DNA of 64,000 nucleotides from Kuschelorhynchus macadamiae (GCA_030620095.1 JAUTXW010004473.1:124001-188000), one strand, 5' to 3'; numbered from the stretch's first letter, positions 34,601 through 49,951 are shown. Program-made: numbers and translations. Notes: generated by a model not told the origin, from the letters alone.

Positions 34601-37600
34601 AATAATAAAAATAATAATGGAAACGAATCAAAATTAGTGGGCTATTCAAAATATTGCCCTTTTTTATGTTTCTTGGTTGACAAACGATTTAATAATAAAA
34701 CACTTCTCACAAACTAAGTATAACACAACCCTGTGTGTTTATTTAAAATAATGAGAAACGCTTAGTAGAAATAATAATTGAAAATCAATATAATTAAATC
34801 ATAAGGATTTGGGGGTTTACTTTTCGAGTACCATTGTAATACTAGACTGGTAAATTTACATTAATAAGAAAAATAATAACAGGAAATAATCATTAAGATC
34901 CTATATACAAAATTGTTTTATAAAAAAAATTAAGATTTTTTTTTGTATATCAATTTTTGTTTTCAGGAGATTGCGTCATAATTTTAGAGCTACCTTGTAT
35001 GGTGAAAAATAAATTATGTTATAATTTATATAAAATTGAGGTATTTCGCCGTTTTAACTTTAAAGTTGATGAATAAGTAAGCTAAGTAACATTTCTCTTG
35101 CAACACTTAGCGTACTCCTGACGAGTACTGGTCAGTAACTCTAAAGAACGGATTACTATTTTTACATATAATAAAAGTCACTTATTTTTATTACAAATCC
35201 ATTCAGTTTACTGTCTCATTCGTTTACAAAATTTGTAAACTCTCTTGCATTTTCTTTGATGGTGTTTATATAAAAGAAAATCTGTTAAAGCACAAACAAA
35301 AGAGGATATGGACACGATAATGAATATCGCAAAGAAAAATGATTTCATGTTTTTGTAGTTGAACGGTCCCACTGAGCACCCTCAGCAATATATCAGTTAT
35401 GAGCTCTACCCTAGTAAACCCTACTATAGCAAGTGAACGGCAAACTAGAGGGTCAAGTTTTAAAAACTATGCTATACTCGGCATTATAAAAACAGTAAAC
35501 ATCAGTCGAAGTGGACATACAATAATTTTGGGTAAATTTAGTGGGGCATATTTTTACATTCAATAAATTCATATAAAATTTAGGTATTTCGCCGTTTTAA
35601 CTTTAAAGTTACCACATTTTTTAAAATTTTTTAAATGACATCCCATGCCCTTTGGACAGAAAATTCAAAAAATTAATAATAGCGGCCAGCATTTAGAATC
35701 ATCGGGTTTACTCAAAGAATGCTCCAACGAAATCGCGTTTTTACCAAAAGAAGCGCCCATTTATCCTCCATGGTTGACTACATAGAAGCGTGTTCACGAC
35801 GTACCATTACCGAGAGCACTTTGAAGGTCAAAGTACACAAAATTCAAAATTTTCCGGTCCAGAGAAATGCTCGGACAGTAACAATACGCGGCTATGGTAA
35901 CAAGAAAGAACAATTAAGATTTGTGGGCCAATTGAAAGAATGTTGGTTGATTTAGGCTTGATACAATGATAATACAAAAAACTAAAATACATAACCAGCC
36001 CTCTCAGGCTTGCGATCCGATCATCTCTCCCTTAGAGTTGCTATTCGATAATATTTCTATTTGCTTTTGTAATGTTTTCATTTTGCTCCTCATTTCTTCA
36101 AATTTACGCTGTTTACATAAGCGTTGATTTTCTGTATCACCGGTGACCTGTACTTTGAGAAAACACATGACAAACTAAAAAATACGGACAAGCTTTAGAT
36201 GTCTATCACACAAGGCAATATAATGACGTAGTTTCGCAAATTTCCTAAAATTTTTAAATCTGTGAGTCGTTATAATGACATGGAATATAAAAATGTTGCA
36301 ATCCTATGTAATAAAATAAAATTAGTACGGAATAAAGTAAAATACCATAATATAATATAATTTTGTGTGCCTTGACAAACCACGTTGAAAGGTTGTTGCT
36401 AGGGATTTCGTTGACTGCATCAAATATAATTTTATTTAAACAGAAATATTGATGTGCACGAAAACAGGTTGCCACAAAAATTATATTATGAAAAACAGTT
36501 ACAGTGATGTATGTTACTTATTGACTGGTATTACGATACCGCGAAATATGGGAAGAGTAAATAATCAGTCTAATTTTATTATTTTAGAAAAATAATGTAT
36601 ATTGAAGCACTGAAAAGAGATTTTGATTTGAATTGATCTAAACGAAACCCAGGAATAATTATTATTCGGAGAATTATTTTTTTATCTGAATAGTAAATAA
36701 AATTTGTAGATAATAAATAAAATAAAGAACAAAATGCCGACCGACCTCAGTAGTTTTAGTAGGTTCTGTGATTTCTGACATACATATTTCTAGAATAGAA
36801 ATATGGATGTAAACTAAGCTAATTATTTAATAAGTTTTCTTTATCCAGCTTAACTGATAGAGAATAAAGCCACTGCACATCTGCGCCGTTAGGTTCCTGA
36901 CATATTTCTGGAGATATATTACTATTTTCGTAAAACATACTTGAAGAACCAAAATAAATGCCGATATATTTTTTTCTTCATTTTTATATCGCGAAATTCA
37001 TTTTTATATTAAAAACCTAAAACACATATTTCGAAGGTTAAAGGTTTTGTAAATATATTATTTTATCATTCTTTTAATTAATTAAAGTGTTGTTTTTAAA
37101 TTTAAAGTGTAGTATTTATTTTATGGTAGTTATAGTAAATATGCCTATAATTTCGTGTGAAATCCTCATCTGCCAAAATATACAGAAACCCTATTTAAAA
37201 ATTGTCAATGGCGTCATATCTCTTAATAAAGATTACTATGGGTATTCAAAATTTTACTGAGACTACAGCATAGTGACAAAGCAAATGTGATACTGATTTT
37301 ACCAATTGACATTGTCTATAAGAAGAGTTCTTTCCCCAACTGACAATATCTAGTGGGAATTTTTATTAAAAATAACAAATTTTTTTCTTGACATTGTAGC
37401 TTTTTAGGATTATTCCATTCCTGCAACTAAAAGTAGGCTCTTAAACTAAGAGTCTAAGACTTTTCCCAGAGATGCAGGGAGAGAGAAGATTGGGAAAGGC
37501 AGGGGCAGGCTTATACATTCCTTGCGATAAGATAAATAATAATTATACATGTTCCAGACTAACACTTCACATAAACATGCATCTCCCACTAAAACATTTT

Positions 37601-40600
37601 ATAAAGAGGCATAAATATGTAATTTTTAGCCAGAGATTTTGACAATTAAAATAAGCTAATACTTAAAAATAATTCTTAGTCAAATTAATTAAATTATGTA
37701 TCGAAACATTCCATGGGCAGACTTCCATGTTGAGATAAGAAATTTTCTCAAAAATTCATTTCAATCAATTAGAAGTTAGATATTTTAATTTAGTTGCGAA
37801 TAAACAAAAAAGAAATTTGCTTATCAATTTAATTTGTTAGACTTGTAATATTTTTAAGGCATTAACGTTTCGATCAATGATATCATTATCAAGTGTAGAG
37901 TAACAGCTAATTTTAAAGCTACTAGCTTATACGTACCTGCATAATAATAATAAATATTGTTTTATTATTGCCTAGACATTTACCGTTACTCGTAAACCAG
38001 ATAAGGAACACAGATGAAATCAATTTATTTTTGAGATTTATTTTTTAGACTTAACACTATAAATATTACCTTATACTTTTTTATATACACGTAAATAGTA
38101 AATCAAATATGACAGTTATTTGAGTAATTCATCATTACTTCTACTAAAAATAATAATAATAAATTATTATTATTTACACATATAACAAAAGAATCAATGT
38201 TTTGTGACAAATTCCTTAAAATATTTTTAATACTAACAACATTTTTTTACGGAATTTTTCCAATTTTTAGCTGATACTTAATAAATTCCAAGATGGAGAA
38301 AGACAATTTTGGATTTGTATTTGTTCCACGAGTACTTTACTTGAGTCCATATTGATTTTATCGGATTAAATATACCACTATATTTTGATAGCTAGTTCAT
38401 GAATAAAATTCTGCTTTTCCAATTTCCAAAAGTTTTTTTTTCGTGTATGTTCGTTCAACGGATAGATTTTATAAAATGTCTTTTATCTAGACGTATTGGG
38501 CACTTTGTCACTTACTAGTATTATCTAGTATGATCACACTGTTAGCAGGCAGATCTTGCAGCTCGCACTTAACTTATTTTTGAAATAATCTAGCGGTCAT
38601 ATCTTCATGGTAGTCTAGTTAACAGTCCCTTATATTTTTTGCTAACAATAATAGAGCGTTATCAATTATCCATTTTCGGAACCACAATGCAAAATTATAG
38701 TTGTTTTTCCACTGTAAGAAGGAACATTAAATAGTTTGCATTTAAAATATTTTGCCAAACCTTGCCACTACAGACGATTCACACGTAGTCTATACTGCCT
38801 CTGTGGAATTATAGTCTTTCACAATCTTTGATAATGTTGAAGCAGCGTTTCCTTGCAACAACGGGTTAAATTAATTTTGTTATTATCATAAACCAGTTGA
38901 CATTTCGTATTAGCTGGCATCTTGTTGTTTTTCCCATGGACGATACATCATATTTACATATTTATTAACACGCAGATACAAAAATCACTTTAAAGTAACA
39001 CCATAGTATATTCGATTCTAAAAGAAAACTAAACAGTTACAAATATATTTTTATACAGAATTTTTAAGTATAGGCCATGCAAAGAATGTCCAAAATGTAT
39101 CAGCTCTAAAGTGAGGATAATATCCAGTTGTTAACAAGTCAGATGGACAATATTTTATTACCCTCTTATAAGTCTGGAACGACCATTCAGAGGTATGCAA
39201 GTTGAGCAACGTAGCGTGAAGTATTCCTACAAGAGGCAAGAGTTTTCAAAACATCGTGAACATAGAGACTGGGCTTGCTAAAGAGCTAATTATTATATTT
39301 GATGAATATTAACTTTTGTTTAAATTTTATTTTCTTGTCATATTATTTCCAGTGAAGAATTTTAGCTGGTTTCTTGTATTATTATAATTTTAATTAAATG
39401 TTCTTATAATTCTTCAACATTTTTGTTACCCGTGTTCCATGTCACGAAAAATATTACTGTTTCTATAACAAACTACTCTATATAAATGTTAGTCACCACC
39501 AGAGCAAGAATTGAATGGTTACACCTTCATCTCGAGCGGAGAAATTATTTTTAACCTGAAAGTTAAAGAAGCCTCAACAGATTCAAGCCTAGTTTGATAA
39601 TTGGTAAAAACTCGTTTAAAAGTAAATTTGTGTATAGGCTTTCCACTTCACAGTTTATAAATCATTCTTTTCCGTTTATAGAAAAAATTTGAACAATCTT
39701 TACATGCCGACAATCCGCTAGTCGGAAAATTTCTGGATCTTGTGTTTGATGTAACGAATGCACGCTTTATGGATCTTATGCAAGCTATATAAGTGTGGAA
39801 GCTTACTATAATTCGGTGCAAGTCTTGTCCAACTTGTATTCATCACAAGAGCGTTTTAATCTATTTCAAAACAAAAATATCTGAAACTTCAGAACATGAG
39901 AAATCCTTACAAACCTATAGTTTGTTATGTGATATTTAACAAACAACAATTCAATGGTACCTATAAGCGCTATATAACTCTAAGACGGACCAGTAAGATG
40001 CAACTAGTGATCTAACTCATAGTTTTGTGAAGAAATCGATTTTGAGCATTCAGAGTGCACATTTTCAATTACAAAAAAACTCATAACTTCGTAAAGCTTA
40101 ATGATACTTTGTAGAGGGGATCCGTTCTGACATTACAGACCAGTGAAGCTAGATACATCTAAAAGACACGAACATTTTAGAAATAAATTACAAATAAATT
40201 TAATTTTTTTGCAACCTCATTAAGAATAGTAATAATAAAAATAAATAAAATGCAATAAAATATGCAGTTACCTTTTTGATTTTCACAGTTATAATTACTA
40301 AGGACACATTCGCTGCCAAAACTGATGTTCTTAGTTCCATCTCCAGCACAAACTGGCTGGTAGGTTTCACCACATTCCTTAACGCATGTCTGTTTTTTCT
40401 TTAGGGATGCCTTGGTAGATCCTTTCGATGGGACACCATAGACGGTGCTTAAAATGGCAACTGTAATGTGAAATATTTAGTTAGGATGTTTTGATAATCC
40501 AACGGAACTGTTAATACCTCGTTAAAAGTATTAATTAGGTGCAAATTCGTAAATTAATTGGTTAATTTGTTCTTTTTAAAATTTTTAGCCATTCTTAAAT

Positions 40601-43600
40601 GTAATAGTTATTTTTTAAATAAAAACTCTAAATATTTATTGAGATAAAAACTATTATGGGTATTTTAATAAATTTGACAATAATTGGTGCTGTGAAAATT
40701 GAGCACAATAGAGCGGGCCAAGTAATGTATCGCTAAAATAAATATCGTTTTCCACTTTACAATAACCTAATAAACAAGTAAATCCTTTTTTACATATATA
40801 TATATGTTACATAATGCTGCCACATATCACTGCGAAACTACTAACTTCACATTTTTTTAGAGAAAAGTAACCCATTAAGTTTAACAAATAACACTGCAGA
40901 TTACAAACAATTATTAATTCCCAGTTATTAAGCTTTCAGGTTATTAAAGCCGACTAATATTCACTAGGCCAATGGTAATTTTAATTATCTTAAGTCTATT
41001 CGTTTAAATTTAAGTTTGGTGTAAGTTTAATTTTGACAAAGACAGATAATACTTCGAATATAATAAATAATACTTCGAATGATAAATAAATTAACCACTA
41101 AATGGATCCCACTTTGTATTGTATTCCGTGTAGTTAAATAGGTCTTTGGTTTCAGATTAGAATTTAAACCCAACTATAGGGCAATATATATTTATTTACC
41201 TTTAGCTGAATATCTCATCCCGGATTCACTAAAAGACTTTAAGAGTTAAACCATATCTAATTGACATGGCAATTAATACTTTTAATTTACCAGTTATGTT
41301 TTTGTTTGTCACTGCTATCTTGTAATTACGACATATTATTCATATAATATGTTATTTTAAACTCATAACTCTTAAGTAAGGCCTGGTCTAAATTTAAACC
41401 TCTTTGAAAAATACAGGTGTAAGTTGAACAAATAAATAAGCTCAAGAATTTAAATCTTTTATCGAACGATAAGGTTTCAAGAACTTGGCGCTATTAATAG
41501 TAATTTACGTAACAAGTACATTAAGTATTACTTTTTTACTAGGCGGAAAATTATGCATGAATCTCAGGCAAGTGCCGTAATCCGATGAGTGAAAAAAGTC
41601 ACTAATTGCCTTAAACATAATATTTTTTGAGTATGACTTAACTTGTAAAACACAAAACAATTTCTCTGACCCCGAATAAAATTATAAATTTGCTGTTCCC
41701 CAACTCTTACTTAGATAACAAACCTATCCACAGCCAGGTTAAACGAAATCATTAAATAATGACATGCTAATGTAACTTTATTTAATGAATTTCAGTTTAT
41801 TTTACCCTTCTCAAAAAGGGAGATTTTGAGATGAAGGATATGGTAAAACAACTTTTAAAAGCAATCTACAGCCGCCGACCTTTCGACTGCTCGAAATAGT
41901 TAGATGACACCCTAATGGTACTTTATTTAACGATTTTGAATGTTCAAGAATATAGTGAAATAAGATACACTTTATATAAAGATCATAAAAATATATATTA
42001 TGGTAGTTTATAACTATGTTGGCTTCATAGGAACAGCCAAAAGTACGAAAGGGTAGTCCTACAAGACATTTCTTTTTAGAAGTTTGTTATTAGCTATTTT
42101 TATATTCCATATTTTGTATTTTTTATTGTTTTTATATAAGTCTCGTTACAACGGTAATACTTATGATTTCGGCTATATTTTATTTGTTTCTGAAAACATG
42201 ACATATATTTTACACTAACTAATAAATATTTAACAAATATCATACTATAAGATTAAATTAGTTCATTATAAGAGATGCAGAGATAAATAATAATATTACA
42301 GTAAAAAAATGACATTAACTTTATGAAAGCACGCAACCAATGATCAGCTAAGAAAGGATATCTCATTTAAAATAATCTTTTTTTCTTTAAATAGTTCAGG
42401 TTCGACTTGGTAGATGATGTTCCCAAAATCGTTTTATTTTATTTTTTAAAAAAATTTTTATATAATCAAAATTTCGTTGTTAAAAATTGCTTATAAATGA
42501 GGAAATTTGCATTGCCGTAGTTTCTTTAAAACGCATTTTTAAATAAAACTAAAACAAAACGTTTCTGAGTAAATTATTTGAAAACGCTTTTCTTCCAAAA
42601 AAGCTTCTCAAATAATAATACATTTTCAGTTCTCGTGTTTAAGCGAAATGTCTGCAAGCCGAAAATACAAGTTATATTGCCTCCGTAAACTCGCTCCCCC
42701 GGTACGGCTAATACCACTTGCACTACTTATGTAGTATGACAAATGGGTGAAGTCGTTTTAAAATAAGGAAATATATAGCTACACTAAATTATTAATAAAA
42801 TTGTAACTTCTCAGAAGTTTAAAAGAAAAATATGTTGTAATATTGTACAATACAAGTAAGTAGATAAAAACTGCTGTTTTAGGTACCTCATATTTATCGG
42901 TACTTAAATTAAAAATTATGCTTAGGTATAATTGTCAAAAGTCTACATTCTACAACTATTAAACATATTTGAGTTAAAAAACATGATATACGCTCTTTTT
43001 ATATTACTTTTAATTTAGATAGGTCTTACGTGAATTATTTTAAATTTTAAGAGTATTTACATGTAAAGTTTATACGAAGTCAATTGAAATTGCTCAAAAA
43101 TCGGGGTACGATCAATTTACCACAAAACACATTTAAAGAAAATACCATTATTTTTATTGACAGCTCCTCATATTCGATTACAAAACCCCGGCCCGTTCAA
43201 CGATCAGTTATTGTCAGAGAGAAATAGGCATGTTCGGCGCGAATTGCGTGGGAAAGACGAAGATAAAAGATGCCTTGGATTGAATTGTGAGGGGGCCAGT
43301 TTCTGAAATCGGAGAATTGCACTGCCGGGCGGAGTTGTGTGAGGCAGTGGTGTACGATATTTAATTAACATAATATAGCTATAGATAAAATGGTAAAATT
43401 GTGGCACGATTTCAAGATTAGCAACCGTCAAAAAAAACGCCCTCCCAGGTTTTATGTTTTATCTTCCCTAGATATTAAACCATATATTTTCTTTTCTGTC
43501 TATGTGTCGGTTCGCAAAATAGCCACAAAACCACTTACCCAATTAATTTCAAATTTTGGAAAACAATTTAGGGTTATATGGGGATGACCTAGTGATACTT

Positions 43601-46600
43601 TGGAAGTATTACTAAAAAACTTATTTCCACAATATTTGCATAAAAGAAATGTTACATAGAAATGAACTGCTAACATTTTGGTATGAATCCAAGATAGCAA
43701 AACAAAATAGCGGCCCAACAAAATAATCAAAAAATGATTATTTTTTATATCTTATTTTAGTTATTTATTTTATTTTAAAATTTTGGAAATGTAATACAGA
43801 GTGTTTTAAAAAATCGGGTCACTGATTAATCAATGTTTTGCTCAGACCGCTTGCCGTAAAAAACGGAATTTTGGTATACGGATCGACTACAGGGTGTAGA
43901 GGTTCGGAAAAAACGGATTTTTTAAAACTCAAGTTGCAAGGGGATAAAACCACCCCTTAAATAATACAATATTTTATTTAAGAGACAGTTAGTTTTTAGA
44001 AAAAGACTTGATTAGGTGTTATTTATTTTTATTTTTTACACATTTAAAGATTTTTAAAAATGTATGCAAGGTGTGTAAAAAATCGTGTCACTCTTGGCAT
44101 AAAATGCAGAATTTTGATATAGAGGTTCATTGTACGGTGTAAAGATTTGACAAGACGGGATTTTCTGAAAATTACAATTCAAGGTGATGAAACCGCCCTT
44201 TGAATATAAAAATGTTTTTATTAGTTAGTTTTTTTACAAAAATGCTTGAATAAAGGCATTTAATTCGTAGAGTTTTTTAAATGTATACAGGGTGTGTTCA
44301 CTGCTTAATCACGATCCTCCTCAAACCGCTTGAGGCAAAACGCCGAGTTTTTGTATACGGGTTGACTACAGAGCGTAGAGGTTCGATAAGGCTATGGTTG
44401 TTCAAAAGACTTGTAAGGGGTTGAAACCACCCCATAAATATTAAAAAAAACGCTTAGAATTTCGGATAAACGCTTGAATACGGGTAATTTATTTTCATAC
44501 TTTACGTATTATAAGATTTTTACAAAAATTATATGGGGTGTTTCAAAAATATTGGGCCACTGATTAATCACAATGCCACTCAAACCTCTTGCCGTATAAA
44601 GTTGAATTTTGTCATAGAGGTTGAATGTATGATGTAAAGGTTTGGTAAAAGGGGATTTTACGACCCTCAAATTTTAAGGGGTGAAACCGCCCAGCCCCTA
44701 CAATATTACACTTCTTATTATTTACAAAACGGTTAGTTTTTCAAAAAAAAAACTTTGACAAGTGTATTTTATTTTATTATTTACATATTTTTTTTATGTA
44801 TACAGGTTATTATATAAAAACGGATCTTAAGAGATACTTACATAAGACGATTTAAGTACCTTTTTCTACTCCTTTCATTGTCGACATACGCGAACGAAGT
44901 CGCGGGTACCCGCTAGTAGTTATATATGTAAAATAGTCAATGTACCCTCAGTATCCGTTAAACGTTCGTCAGTAAACTAGTACTATGTACATAATATGAT
45001 TTATTTTAGTACCACGAATTGTTTTTTTAAACATTATTTATTTTCCTTTTACAATATACAAAAATCGGTAAAGTGGCGTTACCCGGAACTTTCCTCGTAA
45101 CTAAATTGGTAATAAGTTTATAAACATTATATAATTCTTATTATGTGTCACTTTTCCTGATAAAAATAAGTATGTATATCCATATATAACCTATATATTT
45201 ACTTTTTTTACAGTTTTTGCTACATTTTCCTATTGTTTTTGTAAAGCCAAAATACAACTGTTATTACGTATACGGGGTTATTCACGGCGAGTGTCCTATT
45301 AGAAATATTTGGAGAACCAATCAACAGACTATCTTGAACATTTGTCTATGGCCATAGGTGAACATAAACTCTATTTTTTAAATATTTTAAATTATGCGGT
45401 ATTGCCACTTCTAGCTCAAACTGATGGCAACATCCCTTTTCTAAATGGAAGGCCCTGTATAATATTGCAATTTTGTATTAGCGTGAAAATTTTAAATATT
45501 TTTGTGATGTTTCCTATACCTAAATTCAACTGTTTCTAGAAAATGGCGGACGAAAATTGATATTTTTGATGTTTTAAAGCTCTGTAGCTCCTAAACGACT
45601 TAACTTGCAACAAAATACATTTCAATTTACTATTTTGGTTTTTAGTTGCCTATCTCCTGATACCAGTTTTAAATTTGACAGAAGATGTCAAAATTTAACA
45701 TTTCCTGTCGAAGCTAAAATGGGTATCAGGTGACATGAACTAAAAACTAAGATAAGAAAGTGCAATCCGTTTTGCTGCAAGTTAAAGCGCATCTCAATTT
45801 TCAGGTGCCATTTTCCCAAAGTCAGTTGAATTTAGGTATAGGAAACACCATACAAAAGTGTTTATCATAAAGACATTACAAAAATGCAATAATATACAGG
45901 GCATTTCATTAAAAAATAGATATTGCTATCGGTTTGGGTCAAAAGCGGCAACACTGCATAATTTGAAATATTTTAAAAAGAGAGTTTATGTTCAATTATG
46001 TGTAGAGCCAAGGTTTGGAAGTACTCTGTTTGTTGATTCTTCAGATACTTTTAACTGGACACTCACCGTGAATAACCCTGTGTATATACAATATACTTTT
46101 ATCGATCAGATCTAATATACATACGTATATACATACATACATTAATTCACTTACCATACCTATTAAAATGAAATCACGGCTATTTATTACTAATTTAAAT
46201 TTATTTTAATATTTGTATTTTTCGATGTAATTAAAATTACATAAACACAAAACTTTTAAAGTTCTGTGTTTTTGTAATATTTAAATATTTTCACATATAT
46301 TTTATTTTGTACTTTCCAGGAATATTTAGACTTCACAATATTGTATTATCACCGGGTTGTGTATGTGTACCAAATCTCGGTTTATTCCGATAGAGGGAAC
46401 TATATTACCATTATATTTTACGCACCATGTATATGTAAAAGACACTCACGATTGAACATCTAATATTGTATCGTGATCCAGTTTATGTATGTCTACCAAA
46501 TTTCAGTTAAATCCGGTTAAAAAAAAACTGTTTTGCACCACTTTGTATTCTTTACGCACTCTGTATCGGATATTTACGATTTGAAACCATCATATTGCAT

Positions 46601-48915
46601 TGTCACTGAGTTTATATAGGTGTACCCTGTACCAGACAAGATATTCAACACCATAATAATATTGTATCGTCATCAAGCTTATGTATATATAACAAATCTA
46701 AGACAATTCCTAAACCGAAAACTTTTTTGAACTTATTAGCAATATTTTGTAAGCACCCGGTATAAGATATTCATGATTGGACAACATATTATTACATTGT
46801 CAACTGGTTTATGTACGCATACTTAATCTCAGTCACTCCCGATAAAGGCTTCGAAATAAGTTGCAAAATTTAACCCAAATATTTTATGAGGCGCCATTTT
46901 GTTATGCTATCTTGGATTGGTACCAAAATTTTGCCAGTTTGTCTCCATGTCACAGTAAATTTTTCGATTCGGATTCGAGAAAATATGTTTTTCGACATCT
47001 AAAAACCTTGAAATGTAAAGATCTGAAAAAATCTCGGAGGGCGCTTTTTTCACGATTACATACTTTCCTTTAGGAGGAAAGTAATACAAATCCCATGAAT
47101 TTCAAAAACTAATAATGAATGACTGTAGGATATTTTGAAAATTTGTTATCGGTTATTGGCTAAAAACGTATTATTTGTTAAATAAGTATATTTGGCGGGA
47201 CATACAGTATCTAAGTATTAATAAAAGTACCTACATATATTCATTGGGAATTACTTAATATTTCTAATAATACATTTAAATTAAAAATATGTTTTTACTT
47301 TTTTCTGAGATTTTAAGATATTATTGATCATTTTACATTTGTATCTCGCAAACCAACTAACCATAATTTTAGAATATATTTTTATTTGTTTAAAAAGAAA
47401 TATTAGTGGTAATAAATAATGAAGTCGGCGCCACCACTGGGCGAAGTTGGCGGTATTGCCCATACAAAGAATTTCTATTCCAACTGTTTTTTTAACGATT
47501 TCAATTGAGATCGTATATACTTTACATATCTATCAACTTAATAATCAAAAAAGGAAGAACCATCACAAACTGATGTTGACCTTGTTCTTGGTAAATCAAC
47601 TTCAAAAGTTCCTGCAAGATTAATGATTGTTTAATTTGAAAAAATCGGTAAATTTTCACAAACCTATTTTCAAGTTCGGACATTCACACACTTTCCCTAT
47701 TTTATTATCTTAGTTTCTTCGATTTTATAGAAACATGTGTTATCAAAACATAACCAACAGTTGTTTTCATATTTTTGAAATACTGTTTTTCTTATACCTA
47801 TATTTTTTTATAGAAAAATTATTTTTCGTGGTGTAAGTTAATAATATTCATATTTTATATTATATATTACCTATATTAAATATCGATATTATGAATATAT
47901 TATATTTTCATAATAATAATTTCGAAAATCAAATAACTGGGAAATTCTTGATACAAATATTTTATTCATTGCTTTTTTTTTTAAATTATATATAAAATAA
48001 ATTGGTTTTTTAAACCGATTCAGTTGAAAATCGATTACTTTTAAGAAGTCCTAAAATTTGTATTACTCTTTTTCTGGTATTATTTTTTACCTGTTTTCTT
48101 TAATAATATTTTTTTTTTCGGAGCTGTGAGTTCGAAAGTTAGGAGATAATGGGGCGTTGTGGTCGCCTGTATAAGCGCCAACTAGGTAGTCAAGTGAAGT
48201 GCAATTTGAGAAAGCACTAAACGATGTAAAATTAAACAAGAAAAGTTTAAGGGCAGCTACCGAACATTACAAGGTGTGGAAGTCGACATTAAGTAATGAC
48301 TTCTTAAAACTGCTGATTAGCCTAAATTAGATTTGGAACAAGAATCTCTTTGTCAACGTATTCATCTAGTTGCAAGGTGGGGATTCGCATTTACAAGATT
48401 AGATATTAGATTGCTGATAAAAATTAGATATTAGATTGCTGATAAAAAAAACTATCTAGATCGTATAGGTAATGGTAGGTTTAATGTACTTTAGATCAAT
48501 TCAGATTTGTTCAATACTTTAACAAAAGGATCTAATGTATATCAGATTATTTTGCCATTGCAGGTATACCAATATTTACTAAGAAACTAATGAAGCCGGC
48601 TTCTAGTTACTTTTAAACCCGTTTGAAGTACCCGTACACTGTTCTAATTTGAGTGTTTTCTAATGCTATCCAGAGCCCAAAAAATTGCCCAATTGGGCAA
48701 AAAAGTATTTGATGATGACGCTATGGTAGCTTTCGAAGTAATCTTATAGCGAAAATATTGACATAAAAACAGAATCTTGCCATTTTGTCTTTTCTCGCGG
48801 AGAGATTTCGCAATAACTTTGAAATGTTTTGATGTATTGCTTTGAGATAGTGTATGTATTTAAATGAACAAAAAAAATAAGTGTAAAAACTTTGAGGTTC
48901 ACTTTTAAATTTAAA

Positions 48916-48981
<66 letters not shown>

Positions 48982-49951
48982 TACATATATTTATATATTT
49001 ATATAAACTATATATAAACACGTTTTATATGAACATGTAAATATTGGTTAAAGGCAATTCCACATGAATTCAACAACGTAACAACAAATCATAAATTTAT
49101 GAGGAAAACAAAAATTTAAGTAATGCTAGAAAAATTAAAAAATATTTTGGTGTGGGACATACAATTTTGAATTTGCGTGGAATGGCTGTTAAATAATGTA
49201 TTAATGTAATAAAATTAGATGCAGATATGTTAATTCTGAAAAAGAATAAGCAACCGAATCATTTCGACATTGCAAAATGTATAAACAGTAAAGGTGAGGT
49301 CACGTAATTGTATGCAAATTAAAAATCGAAGAAAATATTCAACAAATTAAACTGGTTACAATTACTGCCAACATATATATGTGAAACATTTCGGCATATA
49401 TATGCATATATTTTTTATTTTATGATTTATTTTATTTTATTTTATGGTTTATACATTATTAGGGCACTTATATTATTATTTATTTATGTAGGTAAAACGA
49501 AGTTTCTAGCTTCAATTGTTTTTGAGATATTGGCATCAACTTTTTATTTTCTTACCGACGCCATATTGGATTATTGTATTTTTGGAAAGATCTTTTTAAG
49601 AGCTTTCCAATGATGTATAACAAGGTAAGAAAATAAAAAGTTGATGCCAATATCTCAAAAACAATTGAAGCTAGAAACTTCGTTTTACCTGCATAATGTT
49701 CCTCTAATAAAAGTGCCCTAATTATGTATAAACCATAAAACCATAATACGAGTCGTTTAGAAGCTACGGGCAAAAGTTGAAAATGCACCATTTTGATTTT
49801 TCCCAATTATCTTGAAAACCCCAAAAGATATCCTAAACTTCAAAACGTCATCAAATTTGTAATAAAATTCTCTAAAACTTTCCTAATTTAACCCACCCTG
49901 TAGCTATAGCGGTTTACGAGATAGCTATGCATGTAAGCCAAATTTGGGACA

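Larger units (their letters stand above)
26685..40271 (-). other. Kazal gene intron 2 (13.6 kb)
   Basis: The intron holds an internally deleted errantivirus on the opposite strand (27.17-30.38 kb), a decayed interspersed repeat (30.4-31.6 kb), a hammerhead-linked repeat (31.6-31.9 kb) with further copies at 33.2 and 37.7 kb, and LINE endonuclease fragments (33.9-34.5 kb). In 37850-40271 I recognise no element. Confidence 0.85.

Noticed and set aside
38690..38730. Acceptor-like TTCTTACAG as another route from exon 2
   Set aside because: It meets a stop after about five codons and lacks the sixth cysteine.
39051..39239. Possible last exon of the Kazal gene (in-phase 62-codon frame after an acceptor-like CTCTTGTAG, with AATAAA further down)
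   Set aside because: It would put the sixth cysteine far too distant, whereas 26626-26684 gives a standard GEC ending with a better acceptor and fits the phase exactly. It may still be an alternative exon, but nothing supports that.
44884..44920. GCGAACGAAGTCGCGGGTAC stretch as proof of a specific repeat class
   Set aside because: It looks familiar as the tail of several insect repeats, but I cannot assign a class without a search.
49422..49806. Two similar frames on opposite strands as a gene pair
   Set aside because: They are mirror images caused by the inverted repeat of a foldback element.
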